Assembly: GCA_963850525.1 (NCBI GenBank)
Contig: CAWKLQ010000001.1
Coordinates: 248,001 to 312,000 of the forward strand
Direction of reading: 5' to 3'
DNA length: 64,000 bases
From: JAEMQF01 sp963850525
GTDB lineage: Bacteria; Pseudomonadota; Gammaproteobacteria; Burkholderiales; Burkholderiaceae_C
The notes beneath the pieces were generated by a model, which worked only from the letters and a program-made list of their open reading frames with translations, searched no databases and had not been told where the DNA came from. Position numbers and translations under genes: made by a program. Below are positions 1 to 13,747 of this stretch, in pieces. Within the stretch, counting starts at the first letter, position 1. Every line of letters begins with the position of its first letter.

Positions 1-3000
1 CTGGCCGCGATGCTCGCCTCGCAAGCCGCTGCCGCGCTCGCCGACGCGCACTGGGGTCAGGCGCTCGAGCAGAAGGTCGCGTTGCGCACCGCAGAACTCG
101 AACAACGCGCGAACGAGCTGGCGATCATCAACAGCATCCAGCAAGGCATGGCCGCCGAACTCAACTTCCAGGCCATCGTCGACATGGTGGGCGACAAGCT
201 GCGCGAGGTGTTCCATACGGGCGACATCGGCATCGTCTGGCGCGACTCGCTCGACCCTGCCGTCGTGCACAACCTCTACGCGTACCAGCACGGCGTGCGC
301 ATCCAGGTCGGGCCGCTGCGGGTGAATCTCGAAGGTCCCCTGTCCAAGGCGTTCGACGCCAGGCGTGCGCTCGTTGCGAACAACCGCGCCGAGATGCAGG
401 CCCTGGGTTTGCGCCAGGTCGAGGGCACCGAACTCAGCCGCTCCACAGCGATGGTGCCGATCTACTCCGGCGAGCGCACGCTCGGCGCGATCTCCCTGCA
501 GAACCACGCGCGCGAGAACGCCTTCGGCGACGCCGAGGTGCGCCTGCTCAGCACGATCGCGGCGAGCCTGGGTGTGGCGCTGGAGAACGCGCGCCTGTTC
601 GACGAGACGCAGCGCCTGCTCAAGGAAACCGAAGCGCGCAATGCTGAACTCGCAGTCATCAACGACGTGCAGCTCGGCATGTCGCGCGAACTCGAGTTCC
701 AGGCCATCGTCGACCTGGTCGGCGACCGGCTTCGCGACGTCTTTCACACCGGCCACATTGCGATCTTCTGGTGGGACGAGCCGGCCCAGTTGGCACGCGG
801 TGTCTACATCGTGCAGTACGGCGTGCGCATTCAGATGGCACCTTTCAAGCCCGATCTGGGCGGCCCGATGATGCAGGCCTTTGCAGCGAAGCGACCCATC
901 ATCGCGAACAGCCGCGCCGAAATGGTGTCGCTCGGCCTGCAGGCCGTGGACCGCGTCGACCCCTGTCTGTCGCGCGCGATGGTGCCGGTGTTCTCGGGCG
1001 AGCGGCTCATCGGCGCGATTTCGCTCGAGAGCCACGATTGCGAAGGCGCGTACAGCGATGCCCAGGTGCGACTCTTGACGACAGTCGCGGCGAGCCTGGG
1101 CGTTGCGCTGGAGAACGTGCGCCTGTTCAGCGAGACGAAGGAGGCGCTCGAACAGCAGACCGCAACTGCCGAAGTGCTGCAAGTCATCAGCGGGTCGGTG
1201 GCGGACATTCGGCCGGTGTTTGCGAAAATCTTGCAGAGTTGCGAGCGCCTGGTCCCGGACATCGCTGCGGTGACCTTGACGTTGATGCAAGACGATCAGA
1301 TCGTCTTGGCCGACGTTCGCCTGCGTGCGCTTGAAGGCGATTCGCCGGAGGGTCTGGCAGAGCGCGAGCGGCAGATTCGCTCGGGCTTCCCGTACCCGCT
1401 GCCCGGTTCAACGATCGCGGCTGCGCTCCAGGCGGGTCGGGTCATTGCGTATGACGACGTTCTGAACGGCCCTGACACGCCACCGCGCGAGCGCGAAATT
1501 GCGCGTCGGGTTGGGACCAGCTACTCGCTCATGATCGCTCCATTGAAATGGGAAGAGGGTCTGATTGGTGGCATTGGGGTGACGCGACGGGCGATCGGCG
1601 GCTTCCGCGCCAAAGAGACTGCATTGCTCAAGACCTTTGCCGACCAGGCCGTGATCGCGATCCAGAACGCCCGCCTGTTCCGCGAAGCGCAGGAGGCGCG
1701 CGCCCAGGCTGAGGCGGCGAACGAGGCGAAGAGCGCCTTCCTCGCGACGATGAGCCACGAGATCCGCACGCCGATGAACGCGGTGATCGGCATGAGCGGG
1801 TTGCTGCTCGACACGGCGCTCACCGACGACCAACGCGACTTTGCATCGACGATCCGCGACAGCGGCGACTCGCTGCTGACCATCATCAACGACATCCTCG
1901 ACTTCTCGAAGATCGAAGCCGGTCGCATGGACATCGAGGCGCATCCGTTCGACCTGCGCGAGTGCGTCGAATCGGCGCTGGACCTGATCGGTGGCCGCGC
2001 GGCCGAGAAGCACCTTGATATCGCTTATCAATTTGAAGGCGAAGTGCCGCCCGCCATCAGCGGCGACGTGACGCGGTTGCGCCAGGTGTTGCTCAACCTG
2101 CTGAGCAACTCGGTGAAGTTCACCGAGAAGGGCGAAGTGGTGCTGACGGTCAGCAGGGCGCCGATCCAGTCCGGCCCCGGATCTGTCATCCCGGCGAAAG
2201 CCGGGATTCAGGGCGGGCCGCTGCCGGTCGATCCCGGCGTGCACCGGGATGACGGCGGCGCGAAGGGAGAGCTGCTGCACTTCACCGTGCGCGACACCGG
2301 CATCGGCCTTTCCGAAGCCGGTCTCTCGCGCCTGTTCCAGAAGTTCAGCCAGGCCGACAGCACGACCACGCGCAAGTACGGCGGCACGGGGTTGGGCTTG
2401 GCGATCAGCAAACTGCTGGCTGAACTCATGGGCGGCACGATGTGGGCCGAGAGCGCCGGGCCAGGGCAGGGCAGCACGTTTCACTTCACGATGCGCTGCG
2501 TGCCGGCCGAACTGCCGCAAGACAAGCGACGAGACTTCATCGGCCAGCAGCCGCAGCTCGCGGGAAAACGCATCCTGGTGGTGGACGACAACGCCACCAA
2601 CCGAAAAATCCTCACCCTGCAAGCCGTCAAGTGGGGCATGGTCGTGCAAGCCACCGAATTTCCAGAGCAGGCCTTGCAGTGGCTGACGGATCACAGGGCT
2701 CCATCCGTCATCCCGGCGAACGCCGGGATCCACTCTTCGGCGCACGCACTGGACCCCGGCGTGCGCCGGGGTGACAGCGGGATGTTCGACCTGGCCATCA
2801 TCGACATGCACATGCCCGGCATGGACGGCACCCTGCTGGCCGCGCGCATCCGGGAAGCCGGCCACAAACTGCCGCTCGTGCTGTTCACGTCACTGGGCCG
2901 CAAGGAAACCGACGCCAAACTGTTTGCCGCCACGCTCGCCAAGCCGCTGCGCCAGAGCCAACTCTTCGACACGCTCGTGACGCTGCTCGCGCAAGACGGC

Positions 3001-3447
3001 ACTGCGCCCAAGGCCGCTTCCACAACGAGCAAACCCAAGCTCGATGCGGGCATGGCGCAGCGCCATCCGCTGCGCATCCTGCTCGCCGAAGACAACGTTG
3101 TGAACCAGAAACTCGCCCTGCGCCTTTTGCAGCAAATGGGCTACCGCGCGGATCTGGCGAGCAACGGCATCGAAGCCATCGAGAGCGTGCAGCGCCAGAC
3201 GTATGACGTGGTGCTGATGGACGTGCAGATGCCGGAGATGGATGGGCTCGAGGCGTCACGCCGCATCACGGCGAAGTGGCCGGCAGCCACCGAGCGACCA
3301 CGCATCATCGCGATGACGGCCAACGCGATGCAGGGCGACCGTGAAGAGTGCCTCGCTGCGGGCATGGATGACTATGTGACCAAGCCGATTCGGGTGGACG
3401 CGTTGGTCGAGGCATTGAACCAAGTGAACGCGCGCGATTCACGCTGA
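1..3447 (+). CDS. GAF-repeat hybrid sensor histidine kinase, 5' end outside window
   Basis: This is a cytoplasmic hybrid sensor kinase; the frame is open to base 1, so the true start lies upstream. Counting from the Met at base 10 there are 1145 residues. Three GAF sensor domains (about 45-200, 210-375, 385-555) are joined by coiled linkers. They are followed by HisKA (MSHEIRTPMN, phospho-acceptor His583), HATPase (N-box, then DTGIGL and GGTGLGLAI) and two receivers. Receiver 1 has acidic pair D859/D860 and acceptor D932; receiver 2 has acceptor D1071. There is no transmembrane segment in the visible part and no Hpt domain. Two 69-bp palindromic repeats lie in frame, one in the ATPase domain (residues about 726-748) and one in receiver 1 (about 900-922); kinase 9654-13721 lacks both. 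The ligand is unknown; GAF domains commonly bind small molecules, haem or bilins. Confidence 0.9.
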   Translation: MAAMLASQAAAALADAHWGQALEQKVALRTAELEQRANELAIINSIQQGMAAELNFQAIVDMVGDKLREVFHTGDIGIVWRDSLDPAVVHNLYAYQHGVRIQVGPLRVNLEGPLSKAFDARRALVANNRAEMQALGLRQVEGTELSRSTAMVPIYSGERTLGAISLQNHARENAFGDAEVRLLSTIAASLGVALENARLFDETQRLLKETEARNAELAVINDVQLGMSRELEFQAIVDLVGDRLRDVFHTGHIAIFWWDEPAQLARGVYIVQYGVRIQMAPFKPDLGGPMMQAFAAKRPIIANSRAEMVSLGLQAVDRVDPCLSRAMVPVFSGERLIGAISLESHDCEGAYSDAQVRLLTTVAASLGVALENVRLFSETKEALEQQTATAEVLQVISGSVADIRPVFAKILQSCERLVPDIAAVTLTLMQDDQIVLADVRLRALEGDSPEGLAERERQIRSGFPYPLPGSTIAAALQAGRVIAYDDVLNGPDTPPREREIARRVGTSYSLMIAPLKWEEGLIGGIGVTRRAIGGFRAKETALLKTFADQAVIAIQNARLFREAQEARAQAEAANEAKSAFLATMSHEIRTPMNAVIGMSGLLLDTALTDDQRDFASTIRDSGDSLLTIINDILDFSKIEAGRMDIEAHPFDLRECVESALDLIGGRAAEKHLDIAYQFEGEVPPAISGDVTRLRQVLLNLLSNSVKFTEKGEVVLTVSRAPIQSGPGSVIPAKAGIQGGPLPVDPGVHRDDGGAKGELLHFTVRDTGIGLSEAGLSRLFQKFSQADSTTTRKYGGTGLGLAISKLLAELMGGTMWAESAGPGQGSTFHFTMRCVPAELPQDKRRDFIGQQPQLAGKRILVVDDNATNRKILTLQAVKWGMVVQATEFPEQALQWLTDHRAPSVIPANAGIHSSAHALDPGVRRGDSGMFDLAIIDMHMPGMDGTLLAARIREAGHKLPLVLFTSLGRKETDAKLFAATLAKPLRQSQLFDTLVTLLAQDGTAPKAASTTSKPKLDAGMAQRHPLRILLAEDNVVNQKLALRLLQQMGYRADLASNGIEAIESVQRQTYDVVLMDVQMPEMDGLEASRRITAKWPAATERPRIIAMTANAMQGDREECLAAGMDDYVTKPIRVDALVEALNQVNARDSR
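2185..2253. repeat. 69-bp palindromic repeat inside kinase ATPase domain
   Basis: The element begins GTCATCCCGG and ends with its exact reverse complement CCGGGATGAC. Its left half contains the hairpin CCGGCGAAAGCCGG. It reads through the kinase as 23 codons (VIPAKAGIQ...DPGV type peptide) without a stop and without changing frame. Near-identical copies lie at 2707-2775, 4202-4270, 53092-53156 and, broken, at 4724-4762. Confidence 0.9.
2707..2775. repeat. 69-bp palindromic repeat inside first receiver domain
   Basis: This is the same family as 2185-2253. It starts GTCATCCCGG and ends CCGGGGTGAC (one mismatch to the perfect inverted end), again exactly 69 bp and in frame. It lies just before the strand that carries acceptor D932, where the paralogous kinase at 9654-13721 has only a short loop. 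Confidence 0.88.
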
Positions 3448-3511
3448 CCCTGGGCAGCGAATCGCTGCCGACGCGGCGGTACTGTCTGGCTTGCGGGCAG
3501 TGACGGCGCGT

Positions 3512-3760
3512 TCACGGGCTGACCGCGCTGACGGTGTCGGACCCAGGGGGTGTGATTTCGAATATCGGCAATCGAAGCAGGTCATCCTCCAGCACGACGG
3601 CACGCTGGCCGCGCCGGCCATGCACCACCATGCGTGCCTCAACCACGGAAACGGTGCTGATCAAGGCGCGCTCGGAGCTCTGGATCGCCTGCACGAAAGC
3701 GTCGCGCTCGGGTTCCGCAAACGCGATGGCCACGATCGCGGAGGTGTCGACGACGATCAT
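3512..3760 (-). pseudogene. VapC-type PIN-domain toxin, C-terminally truncated
   Basis: The 82-residue reading frame opens with MIVVDTSAIVAIAFAEPE, the typical first strand and first acidic residue of a PIN-domain RNase. It continues with the ALISTVSVVEARMV helix. Family members are about 130 residues long and carry further acidic residues in the second half (usually in a NFGD-type motif). Here the frame stops after residue 82, and that half is not found in any frame before the kinase 3' end, so the toxin is probably inactive. The ATG overlaps the antitoxin stop as ATGA, so start and pairing are secure. An alternative is a short intact variant, which I think less likely. Confidence 0.65.
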
Positions 3761-3996
3761 TTCGGCAAGCCGTGCTCGTCCCACGCCAAGGGGTTCGAGG
3801 CATCGCCGCGATCCGGGATGCGGTCGAGCTGGGCAAGCAATGCCGCCAATCGCGCGGTTTGTTTGGACGGTTGCGCGGTTTCGCTGAGCAGCCGGTCGAC
3901 GGCCCGCTCGACCACCGCAGTCTTGCTCAGCCCGGTGCGTTTGGCCAGGCGTTCGACTTTGCTGACCACGGAGGGATTGGCGATCTGGAGGGCCAT
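3757..3996 (-). CDS. vapB: VapB-type antitoxin
   Basis: This 79-residue protein begins MALQIANPSVVSKVERLAKR and continues with a lysine/arginine-rich helix and GLSKTAVVERAVDRLL. That is the layout of VapB antitoxins of the Rv0623-like family: a DNA-binding N-terminus and a toxin-neutralising C-terminus. It overlaps the downstream PIN toxin by 4 bp (ATGA), the usual antitoxin-first arrangement. Because the toxin is truncated, the antitoxin may be a relic or may now only autoregulate. The inverted repeat at 4013-4031 just upstream of its start is a plausible operator. Confidence 0.75.
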   Translation of the reverse strand: MALQIANPSVVSKVERLAKRTGLSKTAVVERAVDRLLSETAQPSKQTARLAALLAQLDRIPDRGDASNPLAWDEHGLPK

Positions 3997-4012
3997 GATT
4001 GCGCTCGAAATG

Positions 4013-4031
4013 TTGATCTCGATGCGATCAA
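4013..4031 (-). promoter_or_regulatory. Putative operator/promoter of the vapB module
   Basis: An inverted repeat TTGATC-(7 nt)-GATCAA lies 17 bp upstream of the vapB ATG. On the minus strand it is abutted by TATATT (4030-4035), which resembles a -10 box. The position fits autoregulation by the antitoxin. No clear -35 box was identified. Confidence 0.35.
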
Positions 4032-4201
4032 TATACAGTGCCCGGATCGCGACCGAAATCACCGTGCGAAGGCGCGCGTGGAAAGCCATGTGTCCTGCAC
4101 CATGGCATGCTGCACATCCCGGACCCTCAGTGAAGTTCACCGAGAAGGGCGAAGTCGTGCTGACGGTCAGCACGACGCCGATCCAGCCCGGCCCCGGATC
4201 C

Positions 4202-4270
4202 GTCATCCCGGCGAAAGCCGGGATCCAGGGTGGGGCGCTGGCAGTGGATCCCGGCGTTCGCCGGGATGAC
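4202..4270. repeat. 69-bp palindromic repeat in the decayed kinase copy
   Basis: It starts GTCATCCCGG and ends CCGGGATGAC, at the same place in the ATPase domain as the copy at 2185-2253. This shows that the insertion preceded the duplication. Confidence 0.88.
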
Positions 4271-4723
4271 GGCAGCGAAACGGGAGAGCTTCTGCACTTC
4301 ACCGTGCGCGACACCGGCATCGGCCTGAGCGCCGAAGGCAAGAGCCGCCTGTTCCAGAAATTCAGCCAGGCCGACAGCGGCACGACGCGCAAATACGGCG
4401 GCACGGGGCCGGAACTGGCGATCAGCAAACTGCTCGCCGAACTGATGGGCGGCGCGATGTGGGTGCAGAGCGCCGGCCCGGGAACCGGGAGCACCTTCCA
4501 CTTCGCCATCAAGAGCACGCCAGCCGAGTTGCCAGAGGGCAAGCGCAAGGACTTCGTCGGCGAACAACCCGCGCTCAAGGGCAAGCGCATCCTCGTCGTG
4601 GATGACAACGCGACGAACCGGCGCATCCTTGCCCTGCAAGCGGCCAAGTGGGGAATGGTGGCGCAAGACACCGAGTTTCCGGAGCAGGCCTTGCAGTGGC
4701 TGACGGAGCCACGGTCTGCATCC

Positions 4724-4762
4724 GTCATCCCGGCGAACGCCTGGCGAACGCCGGGATCCACT
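4724..4762. repeat. Truncated and rearranged palindromic repeat
   Basis: Only the left half of the element remains, with CGGCGAACGC duplicated (4731 and 4743). The kinase homology breaks immediately after it, so it marks the deletion boundary in receiver 1. Confidence 0.7.
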
Positions 4763-5072
4763 CTGCGCCAGGCGCGAAACGGCGGACAGCCACTTTGCCG
4801 CCACGCTGGCCAAGCCGCTGCGCCAGAGCCAACTCTTCGACACGCTGGTGACACAGCTCGCGCAAGACGGCGCCGCACCGAAAGCCGCGCCCATCACGAG
4901 CAAACCTAAGATCGACGCGACGATGGCGCAGCGCCACCCCTTGCGCATCCTGCTCGCTGATGGACGTGCAGATGCCCGAGATGGATGGCCTGGAAGCCTC
5001 GCGCCGCATCACCGCGAAGTGGCAGCGAAACGAGCGGCCACGCATCATCGTGTGGCCACCGATGCGCGAGAG

Positions 5073-5510
5073 CTACAGGTGTTCGACGTGTCGCGGCATC
5101 GCGCCGGTCACCGAGGTGATCGCGACGCCGTGATCCAGTGTGACCAGGCAACCCCCATGCGCCACGGCCAGCGCCAGCAGGTAGACGTCGGTGACCTGGC
5201 TATGCCCCATCACCCGCGGCCAGTTCACGCGCCCGGCCTCGCGCAGCGAGACGTCACAAGGCCAGAACTGATGGTCCAGGCCGGCGCAGATCTCGGCAAG
5301 CTTGGCTGACACGGTCGCAAAACCTACCGGGCCCAGGCGGCTGTAGCCGGGAAGGTTGAGCACTCGCAAGACACCGTTCTCCACCAGCGCGCAGGTGGCG
5401 AGTTTCAGGCGCTTGCGCTGGATGAAGGCCAGCGCCTGGGCGTGGAACACATGGGCTTCATCCAGCAGCGCGACCCAGACATTCACGTCGGGCAGGCAGC
5501 GCAAGGCCAT
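5073..5510 (-). CDS. PIN-domain (VapC-like) toxin
   Basis: This 145-residue protein starts MALRCLPDVNVWVALLDEAH, where PDVNVW carries the first acidic residue of PIN nucleases. A central LVENGVLRVL helix follows. Further acidic positions are in QVTDVYLLALAVAHG and the closing VTLDHG motif. The length fits full-length VapC-like ribonucleases, which cleave tRNA or rRNA when released from their antitoxin. The ATG follows the stop of the upstream RHH antitoxin with no intervening base, implying translational coupling. Which RNA it cuts cannot be told from sequence. Confidence 0.82.
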   Translation of the reverse strand: MALRCLPDVNVWVALLDEAHVFHAQALAFIQRKRLKLATCALVENGVLRVLNLPGYSRLGPVGFATVSAKLAEICAGLDHQFWPCDVSLREAGRVNWPRVMGHSQVTDVYLLALAVAHGGCLVTLDHGVAITSVTGAMPRHVEHL

Positions 5511-5750
5511 TCAGATGCCTTCCTGCTCCATCAGCCTGCGCACATGCTCGGAGGTGACGACCTCCTTGCGCGCGGGCAGCAGTGCGTAGCGCGACTTCGG
5601 CCGCAGCGTGGGCGGCGGCGGCAGCTGGCTCGCCTGGATGCCCTGGCGAGCCAGCCGCGAAAGCGCTTCGCCGATGGAAATGCGTTCGCGCTGCGCGTGC
5701 GCCCGGACGTAGGCGAACACGTCGTCGTCGATGGCGAGGGTGGTGCGCAC
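5511..5750 (-). CDS. Ribbon-helix-helix antitoxin partner of PIN toxin
   Basis: This 79-residue protein begins MRTTLAIDDDVFAYVRAHA, a ribbon strand followed by two helices including ISIGEALSRLARQG; this is the CopG/Arc-type fold. The C-terminal half, rich in proline then basic residues, is the likely toxin-binding segment. It lies immediately upstream of, and abuts, the PIN toxin at 5073-5510. It probably represses its own promoter in the 5751-5880 region, which the kinase gene at 5881 shares divergently. Confidence 0.8.
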   Translation of the reverse strand: MRTTLAIDDDVFAYVRAHAQRERISIGEALSRLARQGIQASQLPPPPTLRPKSRYALLPARKEVVTSEHVRRLMEQEGI

Positions 5751-5880
5751 GCGGGCACTTTAGCATCAAAACATCGAATCAGCATCAACTGAGCATGGGG
5801 CCGGCGGCGCGCGCTTGAATCACGGCGCTCAACCGCGCCGATGCCTGCCGCGACATGCCCTGCCTGAAGCCGCTGGACTG

Positions 5881-8800
5881 ATGCGGCAGAATCGATTCAT
5901 GCGGTCTGCGTCGAATGACAAGAACAAGCTTGCGGCTCCCACTCGGGGTGGGTCGGCTCGCCGCGCTGCGGCGGTGGCTGTCGGCCAGCGCCTGCACCGA
6001 ATCGGCAGCACCGAGGCATTGCACGCCTTCGTGCTCGACGCCGCGCAGCAGCTTTGCGCCCCCAGGCGCGTCTTGCTCGTGCGGGCCTCGCCTGCGGGCC
6101 TGCAAGTCGCCGCCAGCCGGGTGCCGCGCGGCGAGTCCGCCGCCGCGCTGCTGGCCGCCGTGACGCCCTGGTTGCAAGACGCAGGCGCACAGCGCGCCGC
6201 GGCGCTGCACATCGGCCCGCCGGGCGCGCTGCCGCGCAGGCAGCGCTGCTGCATCGTCGCGCCGCTGCGGTGCGGGCCGGCGTTGCTCGGCTTCCTCTAT
6301 GGCGACGTGCAAGGCCGCCCGGTGCCCTGGAGCGCGGCCGAACGCGATGCGCTCGCGCGGCTCGCCGAAGACGCTGCGCTGGCGCTGGACAGGCTGGAGC
6401 AGACGCAACAGTTCGAAGCGCGGCTCGCCGCGCAAGCCGCTGAACTGAACGAAGCGCGCCAGCAAGAGGCCGCCGCCAACGAGGTGCTGAAGCTCATCAG
6501 CTGCTCGGCGTTCGACCTCGAAGCGGTGTTGCAGACGCTCGTGGAGACTGCCACGCGCTTGTGCGACGCCGACAAGGGAACGATCACGCGCAAACGCGGC
6601 GAGCAGCTGTACCGCGCCGAGAGCTACGGCTTCTCCAGCGAGTTCATGGCGGCCGTGCGCGACCTTCCCGTGATCGTCGACCGGACGACGACGACAGGGC
6701 GAGCGCTCTTGGAGAGAAAGACGGTTCACGTTCCCGACGTTCGCGCCGACCCCGACTTCGCTTTCGCCCAGGCGATGCAGCTCGACCCCTTCGGCACGGC
6801 GCTTGGCACGCCACTGCTGCGCGACGGCGAGCCGATCGGCGCGATCGCGCTGGTGCGCAAGGTCGCGCGCCCGTTCAGTGAGCGCCAGATTGCGCGACTC
6901 ACCGTTTTCGCCGACCAGGCGGTGATCGCAATCCAGAACGCGCGCCTGTTCAACGAGGCGCAGGAAGCGCTCGAGCAACAGACCGCCACCAGCGCAGTCC
7001 TTGCCGCCATCAGCAGTTCACCGACCAACACCGAGCCGGTGTTTGCCGCGATCAGCCAATCCGCGATGGCGCTGTTCAACGGCATGAACGTCGCGGTGGG
7101 ACTGGTGCAAGGTGACGCTCGCCTGGACGTCGTGTCCTGGGGCGGCGAGCTGCTCTCGGCCAAGGGCGAGAGCGTGCGCGACCTGTTCCCGGTGCCGGTG
7201 GATCGCAGCACCCTCATGGGCCAGGCGATCCTGGACCGCGCCGTGCACAGCGTCGACGATCTGTTGGCACCGAGCGTCCCGGCACGCGCCCGCGCGCTGG
7301 CGGAGAACTTCGGCTACCGCTCGATCCTGGCTGCACCCATGTTGCGCGAAGGCGAGCCGATCGGCGCGATCGGTGTCATGCGCGCCAGCGCGGGAGCGTT
7401 CAGCGCCAAACAGGCAAGCCTGCTGCAGACCTTCGCCGACCAGGCGGTGATCGCGATCGAAAACGCGCGCCTGTTCAACGAAACCAAGGCGTCGCTCGAG
7501 CAGCAAAAGGCTTCGGCCGACATCCTGCGCGTCATCAGCAGTTCGGTGGCCGATACGCAGCCTGTGTTCGAGAAGATTTTGGACAGTTGCAAACACCTGT
7601 TTGGCGGCGACGAGCTCGACGTGCTGCTCGTCGACGAGCAAGGCATGCTGCAGGTGGCCGCCTACATGGGCAAGGCGCGCGACACGATCATGGCCACCTT
7701 CCCGGCGCCGGTGGCCGGTTCGGCGCCGGGCCGCGCCATCACCGAGCGGTGCGTTGTGCACTACGCCGATGTCCTGAACAACCCTGACACACCGGCGGTG
7801 ATGCGCCGCATGGGGCAGATCGTCGGCTACCACTCGGTCGCGTTCGCGCCGATGCTGTGGGAAGAGCGCGGCATCGGCGTGGTCGGCGTGGCGCGCTCGC
7901 GCGGTGCGTTCATCGACAAGGAACTCGCGCTGCTGCAGAGCTTTGCCGACCAGGCCGTGATCGCGATCCAGAACGCGCGGCTGTTCAATGAAACGAAGGA
8001 GGCGCTCGAGCGCCAGACCGCCACCGCGAACGTTCTGAAGGCCATCAGCCGCTCGACCTTCGATTTGCCTTCGGTGCTCGACACGCTCATCGGCACCGCG
8101 GCGCGCCTGTGCCGCGCGGCGATCGGCGTGATCTTCAAGGTCGAGGGCGACTTCTGTCAGGCGGCCGGGCTGTTCGGCGCCACACCGGCGCTGATCGAGC
8201 ACTTGCAGGCGCATCCGATCTCGCTGCTGGACCAGTCTTCCGTGACTTCGCGCGCCGTGGCCGCGGGGCGTGCCTTTCAGATTGAGGACACCACCGACAC
8301 GAGCCAATACGGGCGCGGCGACGTTCGACAGGTGGGCGGCTACCGCACGCTGATGGGCGTGCCGATCCTGCGCGAAGGCGTGGCCGTGGGCGTGCTGACG
8401 CTCGGGCGCACCGAGGTGCGAGCCTTCGACGACAAAGAGATCGAACTCGTGACCTCGTTCGCCGACCAGGCTGCGATTGCGATGGAAAACGTGCGCCTGT
8501 TCAACGAGACCAAGGAAGCGCTGGAGCGCCAGACCGCCACGTCGGAAATCCTCAAGGTGATCGCGAGTTCGCCGCAAGACGTGCAGCCGGTGTTCGACGC
8601 GATCGCGGCGAGTTCGAAGCGCCTGATCGACGGCTTTTCGACGACGGTGTTTCGCATCATTGACGGCGTGCTGCAGCTGGTCGCGTTCACGCCCACCACC
8701 GAAGCGGCAGACGAGGTCTTGAAGGCCATGTTCCCGCGGCCGATTGCCGAGTTCCCGCCGTTCGCCATGGTTCGCGACGGCGAACTCGCGCAGATCGCCG

Positions 8801-9653
8801 ATACCGAAGCTGACCCCAGCGTGCCGGCGATGATGCGCGATCTGGCGCGCCTGCGCGGTTACCGCGCGATGCTGTTCACGCCGCTGCTGCGCGACGCGAC
8901 GGTGATCGGCATGATCGGTGTCACGCGCGTCGCGCCCGGGCCGTTCGCCGAGCACCACGTGCGGCTGCTCAAGACCTTCGCCGACCAGGCGGTGATCGCG
9001 ATCGAGAACGTGCGGCTGTTCAACGAGACCCAACAGGCGCTGCAACGCCAGACCGCTTCTGCCGACATCCTGCGCGTGATCAGCAGTTCGCCGACTGATG
9101 TCGCGCCCGTGCTCGATGCCATCGTGCGCACCTCGCTGCGCCTGCTGGCGAGCTCGCGCGCCAGTGTGCTTCTGCGCGAGGGCGATACGCTTCGCATCAG
9201 CGCGACCGCGCGCGCCGGGCAGGCGCAAGGCTGGCAGGCGCCGCCGCCCATCCCCATTGATGCGCAGCACAACTTCCCTTCGCGTGTGCTGCTGGACAAG
9301 ACGATGTTGCACATCGCCGACTTGTCGGCGATCGACCTGTCCGAGCACGAGCGCGCCGTTCAGGAACGCACCGGGATGCGCTCGTCGCTCCTGTTGCCGC
9401 TGCTGCGCGAGAACGACGCGATCGGCGTGCTCGTCGTCGGCCGCACCGAGCCGGGCGCGTACAGCGAGGATCAGATCGCACTGCTGCGCTCGTTTGCCGA
9501 CCAGGCGGTGATCGCGATTGAGAACGTGCGGCTGTTCAACGAGACGAAGGAGGCGTTAGAGCGGCAGACGGCGACGGCGGAAATCCTGCAGCGTGATCGG
9601 CCAGCTCACCGACGGATGTCCAGCCGGTCTTCGAAGTCATTGCTGAGCGCGCC

Positions 9654-9657
<4 letters not shown>
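5881..9657 (+). CDS. Tandem GAF-domain array protein, frameshifted N-terminal half of giant hybrid kinase
   Basis: The frame is open from a TTG at 5815; I take the ATG at 5881 (MRQNRFMRSASNDKN), with ATG 5899 possible. The start is uncertain because no strong Shine-Dalgarno is visible. A degenerate GAF-like domain (residues about 25-190 from 5881) is followed by a coiled linker. Six regular GAF domains of about 170 residues follow, each introduced by a motif like (D/E)ILRVISSS and closed by FADQAVIAI(E/Q)N(A/V)RLFNE. Near 9590 the frame is lost at the start of a seventh GAF: two single C insertions 13 bases apart (after CTGCAG and after GGCCAG) leave QRDRPAHRRMSS and a stop. The correct continuation is in the frame of 9654-13721. 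Alone it has no kinase or output domain. Either it is an artificially split 2.6-kilo-residue kinase or a genuine split gene. Confidence 0.75.
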
Positions 9658-13721
<4,064 letters not shown>

Positions 13722-13747
13722 CGGGCGAGCCAATCTGGTCGTTCGGA

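Larger units (their letters stand above)
4127..5057 (+). pseudogene. Decayed duplicate of hybrid histidine kinase C-terminal half
   Basis: The sequence starts abruptly at the ATPase N-box (VKFTEKGEVVLTV) and follows the kinase at 1-3447 through the ATP lid, with GGTGPELAI where the paralogues have GGTGLGLAI. It continues to VVDDNATNRRILALQ of receiver 1. There are no GAF or HisKA domains. After the broken repeat at 4724 the middle of receiver 1, including its acceptor Asp, is deleted and the frame shifts. Receiver 2 is then deleted from the LLAEDN region to the MDVQMPEMDG region by a junction at about 4960. Homology ends near 5055, where the antisense PIN toxin begins. It carries palindromic repeats at the same two sites as the first kinase, so it derives from that lineage. 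No functional product is expected. Confidence 0.85.

Noticed and set aside
2185..4762. Regularly repeated palindromes as a CRISPR array
   Set aside because: Copies are hundreds of bases apart, lie in coding sequence and have no uniform spacers or cas genes.
3491..4909. A single long plus-strand frame of 472 codons
   Set aside because: Its first half is antisense to the vapBC genes and its second half is the decayed kinase; it is not one gene.
7018..9348. A 776-codon open frame on the minus strand, and a similar one at 9762-11783
   Set aside because: Both are antisense shadows of the GAF array; their repeats mirror the GAF units and no start signal or domain is visible.
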